Positions 24,254-37,655 of a stretch of DNA of 64,000 bases are shown piece after piece; the stretch's first letter is position 1, and every line of letters begins with the position of its first letter. This DNA comes from Nautilus pompilius (lineage: Eukaryota > Mollusca > Cephalopoda > Nautilida > Nautilidae): the NCBI GenBank assembly GCA_018389105.1, contig JACATO010001426.1, positions 310,001 through 374,000 on the forward strand. Direction: 5' to 3'. The notes under the pieces were generated by a model. The model saw only the letters and a program-made list of their open reading frames with translations, was not told the DNA's origin and did not search any database. The translations under genes and the position numbers were made by a program.

Positions 24254-26125
24254 TTTAAACAGTGGTTTGGAAGACGGTTTTGGTAAATGTCCACACAAAT
24301 CTTCCAAACATGATTCGCGTTATAGTCGTTTGTTGGACGCTCTATCACCCTGAGCGACTTCAGAAGATTCGGAAGTACATCGATGCAATACAATGTAGCA
24401 CCTTATATAGCGTATTCCTGTGTTTTCGATTTAAGCTTAAGGCTGGAACATTCCTAAGCGGTCGCCTCTACCTGGTTCTCAGAAATAAAGAACCGCGGGT
24501 TTTTAGTATGATAAATTTTTAATTGATCCATTGGTGAATTCGGAACCTTTATACCTATCTTTCTTTCGACAGTAATCGTCGACTTTCGCACCGATTTCGT
24601 CCATAGGGGAAACATAGAGCGTGACACCGCAGGTGCTGGAAAGGAAAACCAATAGTTGTGAAAAAATACTGAATGAAAAAGACGAATTAGCCAAACTTAC
24701 AATCTACCATTGTCGAAGAACAGAACTCGGCCACCAGTATATGTTATAAAACGTTCGTTTCCTTCATACCAAAATGTTTTTAAGTTGTCATCAATTGTTC
24801 GTATTAAGTATTCTTTAAAACAAGAAACGCGGTGAGTGTTGTTTTCAAGCCCCTAGTGCCCGTACGATATTCACTTTTATGTGCTTCTATTATGGCTGTA
24901 GATCTGTAAGTTGATCTCAACTCTCCACTAACAACGATACCAGTGGAAGCTAAACTAAATTTCTGGGCAGTTGCCATTTTGCGACCTCATTTCAGACAGC
25001 CCCTAAAATGGTAGTAGACAGACTGACATTGGAAGGAAAGACTTTAATGATGTGTGATCGTCACTGACCCACATTCAGTTCGTATACGTCTTGGCAGTCG
25101 CAGTATCGGGCGATCTAGTTGTCATCGTAGAGTCTTAAGCAGGGTCACTTTCAGCTGACCAAGAGACTGCAAATGGGCTACTTTCTGACTTATGACTCTG
25201 CGATGAACATTGTACTGGGAAACAACGGCAGTATTCGCTTTCTCCCTTGAACCACCCAGAAGGTTCGAGACACCTTATACGGTGTTAAAAGACTTCTTAA
25301 ACTGACTTACACCACGTTCACGGCCAATTTATCGATAAATGTTAATGGACGTCGTGAGCAAAGATGTACGTAGTTGATGTGAAAAACAAAGTGATCGACA
25401 GATGAGTTTTCAAGATTGCTGTTCTGGAGAGGATGACCATGAAACTGTATGTTGTGTCATATTTGGGTTTCTTTCCTCATTATGTACTGTTCTCTTTAAA
25501 TTTACATATCATGGTTAAAACAACCTGCCATGCAAACGCTAGCTTGGAACGCATTTTTTGCTTATGTTTTGTTTGAAAAATATATCAAAACTGAGAAAAG
25601 GTTATGATAATCGATGGCGAATTTCAGTATTCTACATGTTTAATCGATTGTTTAATAATCTATCTGACATCCACTTCTCGCAGGGTCACACAATGCTTAA
25701 TCACCTTCCCCTATAGTGATGAATATTTAAACGTTTCTTTTTTCCATTGTACTTTTTATAGTCAAAACAAACATCAAGAGATGCACAGGTTTCAGGCCTG
25801 TACCTACATTTCAAAACCCGCCACCTTTATCAAAAGACCAATTACTCTGATGAGATGACGCCTTTTTGATTCACTCCATGCGCCATATTGGATTTGTAAA
25901 CCTCATTCTAAATGGAAATGAGCTCAGCTACGTGGCAGAAGTTGATAGGCCAAAAGTTATTATTATACCATTGTTACGTGACAGGGTTAGGGAAATAGTT
26001 AGTTTCATGAATTAGCCAATAGCTAAGAAAGAAGGCTTTTGTTAAAATTTAGCGAAAAATTGGGTGGGGGGGGAGCTGAACGACTTTGGTTAATTCATCA
26101 AACTAAATGTTTTTGTTGTTTTTAG
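24254..26125. other. Non-coding DNA, no gene seen
   Basis: No supported gene. Open frames of up to 86 codons lack motifs and splice context. Confidence 0.55.
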
Positions 26126-26206
26126 CCATGGAGTTGTTGAATCTTGTCGCCAACTTCCAAGTTATTTTCCGTGACGTACGCGGACTTCCAGACAGCGGCT
26201 GCTGGA
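26126..26206 (+). CDS. Possible first coding exon, product unknown
   Basis: A pyrimidine-rich acceptor, TTTTTGTTGTTTTTAG, is followed at once by CCATGG, an ideal Kozak context with ATG at 26128. The frame reads MELLNLVANFQVIFRDVRG and on to a strong donor (TGGA, then GTAAGC at 26207). The exon would be 81 nt and leave one base of a split codon. It could be the start of a plus-strand gene whose next exon I could not identify. The sequence has CpGs like its surroundings, so composition does not help. Without a following exon this could be chance. Confidence 0.25.
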
Positions 26207-26477
26207 GTAAGCGAACATCAAGGTCAATGAAGAAAAGAGGATTACCGACACGAGGGGAGGATACTGGTTCACAAGATAACTATCCAATCTAGAGCTGCCA
26301 GTATCGGTGATTTTATGGATTGTCTGGAACGGTCAGCCAGGGCCTCTACCTTCCCAGCGTCATTTTTACGTAATTGGTCAGATGTGTTTTTGTCAAACAA
26401 TCATTGTTATCGGTATTTAAACTTGCAATAGTTTAATCGAGTTAATTTCTGCAGTTGTTTGTTTCCTTCATTCCATC

Positions 26478-27168
26478 TTCTCTCTCTCTCTCTCTCTCCC
26501 CCTCTCTCTCTCTCTAACTGACGTCATCTCTCTCTGTAACTGACGTCATCTCTCTCTCTCTGTAACTGACATCATTCTCTCTCTGTAACTGACGTCATCT
26601 CTCTCTCTCTGTAACTGACATCATTCTCTCTCTGTAACTGACGTCATCTCTCTCTCTCTGTAACTGACATCATTCTCTCTCTGTAACTGACGTAATCTCT
26701 CTCTGTAACTGACGTCATCTCTCTCTCTCTGTAACTGACATCATTCTCTCTCTGTAACTGACGTCATCTCTCTCTCTGTAACTGACATCATTCTCTCTCT
26801 GTAACTGACGTCATCTCTCTCTCTCTGTAACTGACATCATTCTCTCTCTGTAACTGACGTCATCTCTCTCTGTAACTGACGTCATCTCTCTCTCTCTGTA
26901 ACTGACATCATTCTCTCTCTGTAATGACGTCATCTCTCTCTCTGTAACTGACATCATTCTCTCTCTGTAACTGACGTCATCTCTTCTCTCTGTAACTGAC
27001 ATCATTCTCTCTCTGTAACTGACATCATTCTCTCTCTGTAACTGACGTCATCTCTCTCTCTCTCTGTAACTGACATCATTCTCTCTCTGTAACTGACGTC
27101 ATCTCTCTCTCTCTGTAACTGACATCATTCTCTCTCTGTAACTGACGTCATCTCTCTCTCTCTCTCTC
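26478..27168 (-). repeat. Composite CT / CTGACGTCAT minisatellite, locus 3
   Basis: About 27 units of CTCTCTGTAACTGACGTCAT or its variant with TGACATCA, largely alternating, so the true period is a dimer. By eye I count about 14 perfect TGACGTCA sites and 12 TGACATCA sites. Read on the minus strand, the unit is GAGAGATGACGTCAGTTACA, nearly the same as loci 1 and 2. The flanks are pure CT runs. Confidence 0.93.
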
Positions 27169-30100
27169 CGTCCTTTCTTAAAAATGCGACAGCAACCGCA
27201 GAGTTCTGTCAAAACATCGGGAGAGCTCTGCCAAAGAGCGTGAGTTATGTTCCCATGTTTTAGCAAACAACCTAATGGGAAGAACTTGATAGATGACATG
27301 TTGCTCTTAACTCCAATTAAGGTTTACTTTCTCTTGCGAAAGGTGAATTAAAGCGACAGTGGACCGCCACAAGCGAACTCAGGCTACGGAGCCGCAGCAT
27401 CATTTCCCATCTTCAACACTTTGACATCACAAACTATTTCTGATGCTGCAGAAAAAATATATTAGTATTCTCATAATTGGCAAACATCAGTATTGGCAAA
27501 AAAACAGAAGAAAATTGCTGGAATTTGATATGAAAAAAAAACATTTTATATGTTTTAAAAATCATAAAAGATTAAACTTCAGTTCAAGCTATTTTTTTTA
27601 AACGAGAAGGCTGACTTTATCGATATATTTAAAAAGTGAATTAAAACTATTTTAAATAAGAAGCCCAGAAGTACTTTGTATCATATCTGGTTAATAGTAG
27701 TATTGACCTGAAAAGAAACCGGTAAGTATACCATTTGTGAACAGATTTAGATATAAATACGTTTATTATTTCGTTAATATAACGTTGTTGCTTTGTTTCT
27801 CTCCCACTTCTATACAATCTCTGGAACGCAAAACCGAAAATCGGCTCCCTCTGTTCTTTTTTTTAAAACTAACTGTTCGCTAAGAGCAGGTATTCTTCAC
27901 CAAGTATTCCTGGGCAATACCTTCACCGGATAAATGGCATATAAAGCAACCAGTCACGTCTATTCTACCGTAAAGTTGTTATTTTAGTATACCAATCAGA
28001 ATTTACAGTGGTTCCAATATTTTATTAACGTCGCCTCGTAAGTAACAAACCAATCGGTTTTCTGTCTTGTTAATGACTGAGGTTTGAGACAGAGAAGAAA
28101 ATATTTCTCGCGACCCTCCTTTACTTTTTCATCAGTCTACATCACTTTGTTGAAATAAGTAGGTAAGCAAATTTTAGACGGTGTATATGGAAAAAAATTT
28201 AATTTCACTATTTAATCTCTCATCTACGCGCAGTTAATCGTTGAAAGAAACTTAACAAAAGGGCCTCATTAAACTGGTATTTTGTTGGATTTTCCAGGTG
28301 TTTCAGCCTGCAATGCCCATTTTGTTTAATTATTTTTCTTTTACCTTAACAAAAGAGTTAAAAATTATATTTACTATAATATTTCATTATGAACTTACTA
28401 TTACCCATTTTCTTTGTACCTCAATAGTTTTCATTTATTTTTAGAACCTTTTGTACGTTTAACACGAAAGTTCCATTTAATAATCTTCTATAATCACGAA
28501 ACCATCAATTGTTTGGTTTTAAATATTTAACTCTTTAAATCCTTTTTTCATCTAATTAATTAACTGTTATTCAAGACGTAAAATGGAGATAACTGTAATT
28601 TTTCATTACTGAGGCTTTTATTAGGAGTACACAGTAAACAAATTATTTTCGAGTATCCATGATTATTTCAACAACAGTTGATAAGAGGCACGAATGAGAT
28701 GTTATCTGTATGAATAATGCATCATAAGTTACATCGATATTATACTTAACAAATTGTTGATACATTAATAACTTACCCCCGAAGCTTTTCAAGTGTGTTA
28801 TCTTTCGTGATAATCTATTAATGTGATTGGAAATCCGAACTGGTTGAGGGGGCTGAATTGGAAATCCGTCTCAGATGACGACATATCGGAGAACGTTGCT
28901 TGTTTCAGTCTCGTAAATAGGCACAAAACATTGGAATATGTTGCATTAGCAGTTGTGGTTTTTCTTTGTTCTCGCTAAAAACATTACTTAGCTGTTTTAG
29001 TAAAAATCTAAAGTTTTATAATGCGATTTAATTAAAGATTTCGGTAGGAAAACGAAAACAATACTAATCGGTTCTCTGCCGATCTAAACACAATAGACCT
29101 CCATGTCGTGTTCTAGGGTTACTTCTACTACTGATAACAAAATAACGATGTTGAAAACAAAAAAAAAAAAAAATCAGTCTTCGAACTGGACAAAAAATAA
29201 GTTTACGAAGATATCATTAAATGCCTTACAACGTTCAGCTATCAGTGACTGTCATGTAAAGTCCACCTTTGTTGTTTACTGAATCATAAACGGAAAGTGT
29301 TTTTTCAATGTTCATAGATCTCAAACAATTGTATTCATCGACCTTTATATTTTTATACCTTTCAGTTTTTGCTGAAAGTGCAGTTAGAAGTAAAATTGAG
29401 AAAAATACGCAACGTCAGTCGTTTTGTCTTCTCTTAAAGTTTTTATGAAGCGAAATAAATAATATGGAATAGCTGTCATCTCTAATTATTTATACCTTTA
29501 TTCTGCTGAAGTTTAAAAAGTAATTAATCCTTAAAAAATACTAATCTGTTAAAGAATAATTGATGCCAGTTAGTTCTTTTGGTGCAATAGATTTTTAAAA
29601 TCCTGCATGTTGTGTTGTTTTCTTGCTAGTCAACGTAATATTCAGTTAGTTTTTTAAACTTTATTTATCTTCTTCTTCTTTTATGCAAAGAGCTAATCAA
29701 GAAAACAACTGGCATTGAAAACGAGAATTCCAGTTTCGTAACTCGATTCTTTGACATCGAATTATTATCAACCCCTTTTCTGCAACCTGATGCTGCATTA
29801 ATGCATTTTTCATGTGAAGTAATAAATCTAATCAGGTGATTTTTCAAAATTACTTTTCTCTGACACTAAATTACTTTTCTCTGACACTTCCTTAAAGCAA
29901 AAAACAAACTCGTTTCTAATGACTTAATCGCGTGAGAGGGCAGCAGGTGAGTGGTTAGGACATTTTACATGAAATCTGTGCGAGTCTTTGATCGTTCATT
30001 TTCGTCAAAGTTTGCATTATTTCATTTTGACGATAAGCACAATTTGATTCCTTACTTTCGACCCTTTTTGCTCTATCACAAAAATTTTAACTTCGAAAGA

Positions 30101-30394
30101 AATTTGGGAATGTCCCCTTTTTTAATAAAATAAAAGAAGTATAGAAGAGAAAAGTTGAGAGAATCGAAGACTGTAAGCAAAGGGGAGAAGAAAACTGAAC
30201 AAAAATATCAACAATAACAACACCTGCGATCATTGGTCAATACACCGATAGCGCACCTTGAGCAGGTAGTAATTTATTAATTCTGCCCAATACAAAAAAA
30301 ACCCACTGTAGCAAACGTGGTAGCGGCGGAAACACGTGGCAGTTATTTAAAACGAAATGCGGCTGGTTTAAGCTGTCCATAATTAGCGAGTAAC
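27169..30394. other. Non-coding, mostly AT-rich DNA
   Basis: No supported gene. A 21-bp direct duplication, AAATTACTTTTCTCTGACAC plus T, lies at about 29847-29888. A tRNA-head-like stretch, GAGTGGTTAGGACA near 29949, may be a SINE fragment. A poly-A run lies near 29159-29173. Confidence 0.55.
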
Positions 30395-30540
30395 AGGAAG
30401 TAAGGAAGTATACTGTCATAATCGAGAAGGGAAAGAAAGTACAGTAGCGAACGGCCAGAGTTCGAATCCCGATCGGAACCGGCCCGGTTTGGCGTGCCTC
30501 CCTGACGTGGTTTCTGCAAAGACAGATCCCTCAGGTAAAA
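30395..30540 (+). mobile_element. tRNA-derived SINE-like element, 5' part
   Basis: GAGTTCGAATCCCGATCGG contains a canonical pol III B-box (GTTCGAATC). It is followed by CGGTTTGGCGTGCCTCCCTG and GACGTGGTTTCT, the same blocks as in the copies at 22.6 and 46.1 kb. The 3' half is missing. This copy keeps the clearest tRNA-derived head and its CpGs. Confidence 0.65.
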
Positions 30541-33500
30541 CCGTCGATTTATTTCAAAAAAAAACCTTGTCTATTAGATTCGCGCAGAAAAAAAATATAG
30601 GTTTTCATTTGGAAAAAGTTTACCTTGATTGCACGTCTTCTCGAAGCCCAAGCGCATCCAGGTGCATACCGCCGACCAAACTTAACTGTTGGCTGAAGCA
30701 AGGGATGATCTTTTTGGAGTCAGAAACAAGTTTACATTTGCCGATAATTAAGGAAAACCTTTAACGATGCAAGGTTAGAAAGATGCACCGCTTCCAGGGA
30801 ATAATTATCTACACCTTCTGCAACTGCGAATATTATTGCAATTTTACTTACTTCCATCATTTTGGTTATAAATTTTAAAGCGTCTTTTACATGTTCAGCC
30901 ATGCATGCCTTCCTAGGGGCGAACAATATGTCAGTTTCCGTGGCGATTCAGGGTGGATAATTACACACCCGTCCGTAGACATAAAAAGTGCTTGGAATTG
31001 TAGACAACTCCGGGTTAGCCCAGTTTCTGCCAGTTCCTTTAAAGAACTATTTTTCGCAGCGAGGACGAAACTCAGAGTCGCTGAATGGTTGGTAATATAC
31101 TGTACGTAGATAGTGTGGATACGAGCCATGTTGACCGATGTAATAAACTTGTATATGCTGATCAGCCAAGATTCGTAGCGGGTGTTCTCTGGTATGCCAC
31201 ACTGGTCGAAATGGCATCCTTAATCACTGTCGTAAAAGTGCCAAAAACCTTCTTTACGAGATATTAAAATGATCATGTAAACGTGAATTTTCGACCAATA
31301 TAATCAAAGTATCCACTGTGTTCCTAGTTAGTACAATGGTGGGCTTACTGTAAGTAGGTAAATCCGTGGAGCGATGAAAGAAGATTGTAATTGTTAATTA
31401 TTAATTTTAATTTTAAAATTTGTTTCGGCGCTTGAATCTATGAAAACTCAGTGCTACTGGGGGACGATAAACACCAAACAAACTGAAAGGTCAGATTTTA
31501 AACGAAAAAAAAAGAACACTGGCAATGGCATGTGAAATCATTTTAAGCTGGTGATTTTCGCTCTAAATTTTATTCATGTTCTGTTGCAATCAGTGTGAAG
31601 ACCAGCTGATTTCCTGAGCTTACTCGTAGTGGCATTTATCATATTTAGAACCGTGTTCATAAATTACTTTCCCAAAGGGCCCGCAGAAGCCGTGATGGCT
31701 CCCAGATTGTCTTCTGTTGTTAGATCTTCCAGAAATCGTGTTTCTCCATTGGTCGCTAAGAAATTCAATCCAGCTCCATAGTGAACCCTTTCTCTGGAAG
31801 AAAGGTAATGGCATCGGCTATAACCATCTTCAGATCGTGCAGTCACAGTGTGTGTGTGTGTGTTCTGCGGGTCAATTTTTCCGCGTGGTTGTTCTCACAT
31901 CCCCGCGAGTAGACCCGGCGGTGCGAGTCCGGGTTGACGTTCTTAGTCCTCTTGCGTTGTACTATTCTCAGCCGTCCGCTCTCTTAATGAAAGAAAATTT
32001 CCCTATTATTTCGCAGTTTGGACTCTGCCGCTAGGATCGCTGAGTGTCTCAGAAGAGACTCGTTATTGCAGCGTGAAGTTCTTCGTTAAACAGAGGCGCG
32101 GAACAGAGCCGAATTCATGGTCGAAACTGATATAGCGAACAATTACACAACGTGTGTGTGTGTGTGTGACATGAATTGAGTTTGCAAACTATAAAAAGGG
32201 CAAGCTCCCTTTCATTCCTGGTAAACATGTCTTGCTACCACTTTAATTATGCATTTTGGCGACAGCTCTGGCTATCATCGACGAACGTTCAAGAATAAGA
32301 CAGGATCATCATCTGCGAGCCAATATACCGTTCTAACCGACGAGTTGTAATTATTGATAAGAAAGGCTCACCAAAAGAAAGAATCCTTTATATTTTAGAT
32401 AGTTCATATAAAAATGTATTGGTTGTTTAATCCGGAAATGAATTTAAGTAAAAGAAAAAAAAATTCAAAATGAGTTTTCGGAATTTAAGAATGTTGTATT
32501 TACGCATGTCGATTGGCATTAGAAACCAGGAATAAAGATCACCGCGGCAGAGTCTCTAAAGAAAAGAAAATTTCTCTTAATTTAACGAAACGATAATTTT
32601 ATAGACTAATATTCTTCGGTTTTGAAATAATTGCCACTATGGGTGTTTACGTTGATTCGTTGTCATTACCGGTTTGTATGAACCAATTTTAAAACAGGAT
32701 CGATGGACATTCATTTCCTTAAGTGGCCTTCTATGATCCATAATGGCTTTCTGCTTTCTTCTAATCACTACTGCAACGTTATGATAACCAGTATTCTGGA
32801 ATGGTTGTATAAGGTTCATGCCCGAATGTTCTGCGTTTTCCATTCCGTAAACATAATCGATTCCGCAAGAGTGAAACTTGTTCGGGCCAATGGTAAAATA
32901 AATGTGCCAACTAATGCAAAAGAGAGGGCTTGAAGAAGGACGCATCAGTGAACACGCACTCAAAGAGGAGAAGTCAATGTTTAAAAAAATCGTATTTCTA
33001 ATAATATTTTTAAAAATCTATTTTATTTTGGCTTTTTTAAACATAAATAATTTATGCTTTACATAGAATAAATAAGAAATTACCTGAAGAGGCGACAAAG
33101 AAAATTGCAGTCGTTATTAGTTGGGTGACATCAGTCTAAAGGATGTAGTTTTAAAAATAGAATCTACGGTTACCTGTTAACTAAAATCTCACAGGTGAGG
33201 TCTAACAAGAGCAGTTTCGGTTCTGTTATGCAAACCCTTCTTCACCCGTTCACATCTTGAATATGCTGGCAAGTACGGAGACCTGAACCGAGAGAAGATA
33301 TTGAAGTATTGGAATTCAAACAGCATTAATCGATTTAAAGATCTTACTCTTGGTCATTTCTCTTTCCTGGAGGCTGCTCTTGTATAAGTCACGGTGAGCT
33401 CCAGGTTCGATGTAACTTTTAAATTAAATGGAAGCTAACTAAAGAGGATTTGTATTTGTATTTCCGTCTAATACGTGTATACTTGTGCACGCACGCACAC

Positions 33501-36500
33501 AGTCATAGCGTGTCGTGCGTTAGCTGTGGAACTACCCAACCCGCAGATTACGAAAGGTAATTGCTCCATTCCCGGGAACGGGGTCCCTGATCGCTTAATC
33601 CGTGGAAAGGGAACACGTGACTGCAACACTATCAAACTAACGACACGAAACACGTAAGCAGCGAACTTTAGTCAATCGTCAAATAAGCTTAAAGCGCCAT
33701 TGCTGTCTCCACGGGATTACGTAGATTAAGTGATCGCCCAATCCCAGGTAATGAGCACAACCCATTACGCAATTACTCGTCTTGGACGCGGCGTTGCGCA
33801 TTCTCAGTGGGGGGAGAAAACATATATAACATCCGGGAAACAAATATTGGCTTCTTTGCTGGTATCCATTAGAACTGTAATAAAGCAGCCGGTATTGTTT
33901 TAACGGAACTCTGTACGTCAAAACGGAGGGAATTTTTTTCTTTAACTTAAGCATCTCTGAAGGGCTACATCCTGCACGTAGATTAACTCGAATATTTATC
34001 CAATGTCAGCCAGAGGCAGTAATCAGAGAGGACGTTCTGAGTATCTTCTGTTTGTTAAACTCATCCCCGCTGCACGAGTTCGCCCGCTTTCAAATAGCAT
34101 CTCTTTCACTCGTCTGTCGCTTAGGCGAACAGAAATTCCGGATCGTGATGGCAACCCTGCCAACGTTTGGAGAGGGGCAAACAGAGATCACTGTAGCCCT
34201 GTTAACGCGAAGCCACCGAACTTGTCGACAAGCAGAATTGCTAAAGACACCTGACTGCTTGGGACTCAGCAGTGGGGAATGGGAAGTCCGCAAACAGAGT
34301 AAAAGCTGGTTAGTCCGGTGTCTGGGTTAATTATCTGCTGTAGCTGATAACTGGGTAATATGTACTGAACTTCTGAATGAGATAAGTAGCTACAAACAGG
34401 AAGGAAGCAGTAAAGTGGCGCTTATCGAAAAGAACTGGCCATGAGAACGATTCTTAGACAGATCGTTTCTGACCTGACGAAGTAAATATAATTCCCGTCA
34501 CGTCTTCTGTTTCTGTAGATTAGTCAGTTTAACTGATCTTTCTTCTTATTTTAATGTTTCCACTTGTTTTCCTAAACATCTATTAATGGAAAATAATTAA
34601 TTGTTTCTTGCGATGGCATCTTCTCACCTTACAAGACATCTTTAAACCTCTTCTTATAACAAGAAATATTCCATGACCGAAAGTTTATCTAGCTTATTTT
34701 AAATGCCTAACTTCTGTATTTTGTTTGGCTGCGCATTTTTAAATCCATTATTTTTTTCTGATTCGACTTTCACTGTCGCCATTCGAAACAGAGATTTACT
34801 CTTCTCAATTACAAAAGAAAACAACAACAACAACAACAACAGCAAAAAACATGTAAACCCATTTAACCGCTGTTTCGGATGTTTTTTTTAATTTTGTTTT
34901 CAATTAAAGAGTTTTCCTCGATGAGATTCATTATATTAACATAGCGAAAGAAAAGCGACTCTTTGATTATCCGACTCTTTGAGGGCTGGTTTTCAAGACA
35001 CGGTCTTGCCACACGATTATTCTGAGTTCTGCTCAACAGATTCTGCAAATACAAACAGATGTCACGTGATACTTACTTAGTGAAGTACTTCCCGCGTTTT
35101 TGGGGGTGGTGGCGGTTCGTAACATCTCCAAAAAGACATTTCTTATTTTATGCGGATAATACTCTTCCGGCAACTTTAAGTTATAGGTAATTTGGCGAAT
35201 TTGGAAATAAGCACTCGATGGCATTTACCATCTTATCAACCAATGATCACCAATATTCGCATAGTTCTAAATGTAGAAAGCGTTTAAATATGAAAAACCT
35301 AAAGCTAATGTCCGTAAACATTCTTTAAAAATATAATTTGCTTTGTTTGAATAATTTCAATATATATATTTATTTTTTTCAAAAAAAGGGAGAAGAAAAA
35401 ACAAAATAAAGTAAACTAAGTGGTTTATCCTCAATGTATACTCTCGTAAGAAAACTAACAGAATAGGTAAAGATTTATATCTTACAGAACTTTGGTTGTT
35501 TTATTAATAAAGAGTTTGATTTACTCAAACAACGGTAGGCAATGACGACTAACCTTAAACCAGATGATGCTAATCTGTTGGACATAGAATTTCTGACTGC
35601 AAACTGGGTTTAATGCAAAACAGAGGGAAAATAAACAGGCAAATTCAAAGACTCGTTGATACGTCATCCGAAAATGGTAGATCTTTTCAGGTCTGTAAGA
35701 ATGAAGAACCTGAAAAGACGGTTTTGCTAAATGTGTCCATAAGTAAAAAGAGAGAGAACTACTTTAAAACTTCTATGCGCCTTAGCTGTGGAGAAGCCAT
35801 ATTCCATGAAAACGAAACAATACTTATCTACGATTTTTCCGTCAGTTTAAATAAGATTGCAATTACTTCACTTGCTTCCGTGGAACTCAAAATTCTAGTT
35901 AAGCTTGTAATAGACTATTTCCATTGAAGGAGTGGATTCTGATACGTCTTCCTTTGTATTAGCAGCCGCCCAGAAGTCATCCACTTTCCTCCTCGATAAC
36001 GGAAGTAACAAAATGACAAAAATTTGTCCTTTTGAAATGCTAACAAAAGAGTTTGTTTTGTCTTAATAGGCAGTGATATCAAAATAAATAGAACATATAT
36101 TATATTCATCATAGCTATAACAAAATTTAAAAAAGATTGCTCGGCCCAGGTATAAATTTCCCCTTCCTAGAAAAACCAAAAAGGGGAACTCTTTTGCTGA
36201 TGGAATTATGGCGATGCAGAAAACATGGCGCGGCGAAATACGTAGATGAAAGAGTCGATTTGTCTCTCCAGTTTTCATTCTCGAAGTAGAGAAATTTCGA
36301 AATCTGTTACGCTGCAAGTATACCGGGCGGAATGGAAAACTGGCTCAGGTTTCATCACGTATAATAAAAAAGGCGATACGGATCTGCACATCGCGAAGTA
36401 GTACCCTCACTTATTTAACTAGTTCAGCAACAAAAGAACATTTCCGCCACCTGGTGGGTAGTTTTCGTAAAGGCGGCACCAAAATTTAGCAATTGGAACT

Positions 36501-37337
36501 GCAAGCGCGACACCTGGAAGCAAAGCGAAATCTTCACTTATTCAAATCAGTTTTTTTTTTTTTTTAAATCACTGATATTGTAAGTAATGACTACCCAGCA
36601 TGCAGTGCGCCGCTTTGGTCAATGACCAAAAAGAGCGCAAGAGTAACTCAGTAATGCGTTGGCCAGTCATGTTTTTGATTTATATACTTCTAATGTATAT
36701 GGCTCTTGCTTTAATTTACACGTTGATGGAATAGGTAATACGGAGTCGAGAAGGAGCCGGCCACTGCACATCCTCACGAACGAGGAGGAAAGTAACCTGG
36801 AGCCTAATGTCTGTTTTTCTTAGAGTTGATTTAGCAGCAGATTTTGAATCACGCATCAGCGAGTTTTCTGGGAACAACGTGGGTCTTAAGCGCAGTAATT
36901 TAAGAGTGGAGTGATGACAGAAGCGCAAAACAACCATAGGAAGGTTCGTAACGATGGAGCCAAACACGCCGTTAAGTTGGTTCCCAGGTAGGAGAAGAAA
37001 TTGGTCTAACAAAAGAAAAGAAGAGCAGTTGGTGATACGGATAGTTAAAAGCAGCATCAAACACCTTCAGGGCAGGTACTCATTTTTGTGTTTTTGTTCC
37101 GCCAAAGCTCTTTTAATGTAAACCTACAGAATATACTCTCATTGTTCGGTAATGTTAGCGAAATGTATCTATTTATTTATTTTTAAAAAAAAAACTTTTA
37201 ATTTAAGTATATTTCTTCCCTAAAGCGAAATGATTAATACAAATTTAGAAAAATCTACATTAAATAAATTCTTCTATTCAGAATTTAATAAAATACTAGT
37301 GTTCAAGTCTGCAACTTTTACATGCTACGTAATCATA
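30541..37337. other. Non-coding DNA, no gene seen
   Basis: About 6.8 kb of CpG-normal DNA. I counted 17 CpG in 34021-34320. Frames of up to 114 codons occur (for example 32637-32963 and 36716-37060, both minus) without recognisable domains or exon signals. Short (TG)n runs lie near 31850 and 32152, and an AAC run near 34826. A stretch near 31900-32070 has weak resemblance to the SINE tail. Confidence 0.5.
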
Positions 37338-37655
37338 CAGGGTGATCAAAAAGTAACTATGCAGTGGAAAATTTGTTATGTTTTTATTTCAATAGATTAA
37401 CTCTCACAATAAAGTATTACGATAAACTATGTATTACAAGAAATGCTAAAACGAGGCCCACTCACGTTTTAAACATTTTTCCACGCGTTTTTTCATACTC
37501 TCAAAAACGTTTTGCAATTCTTCACTTTTGCAAATTTACTGCCAACACCAGCTGGTCATTTTTGGAACTAAAGTACAAAACAACAAAGCACAAGGAGAGG
37601 AATCAAAAACGATTACAAACATACTCCACTGCATAGTTACTTTCTGATCACCCTG
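37338..37655. mobile_element. MITE, Tc1/mariner type, 318 bp
   Basis: Both ends carry the inverted repeat CAGGGTGATCAAAAAGTAAC (left) and, read inward from the right, CAGGGTGATCAGAAAGTAAC, each continuing with TATGCAGTGGA. The two 31-bp arms differ at one position. TA dinucleotides flank both sides, the target duplication of Tc1/mariner transposition. The interior has no transposase and only a 90-codon frame without motifs, so it would depend on an enzyme made elsewhere. It lies at the change from CpG-normal to CpG-poor sequence. Confidence 0.88.

Noticed and set aside
31900-32070. Possible further SINE copy (GTCCTCTTGCGTTG and TCTCAGAAGAGACT)
   Set aside because: Only two short blocks resemble the SINE tail, and spacing does not fit well enough to call.
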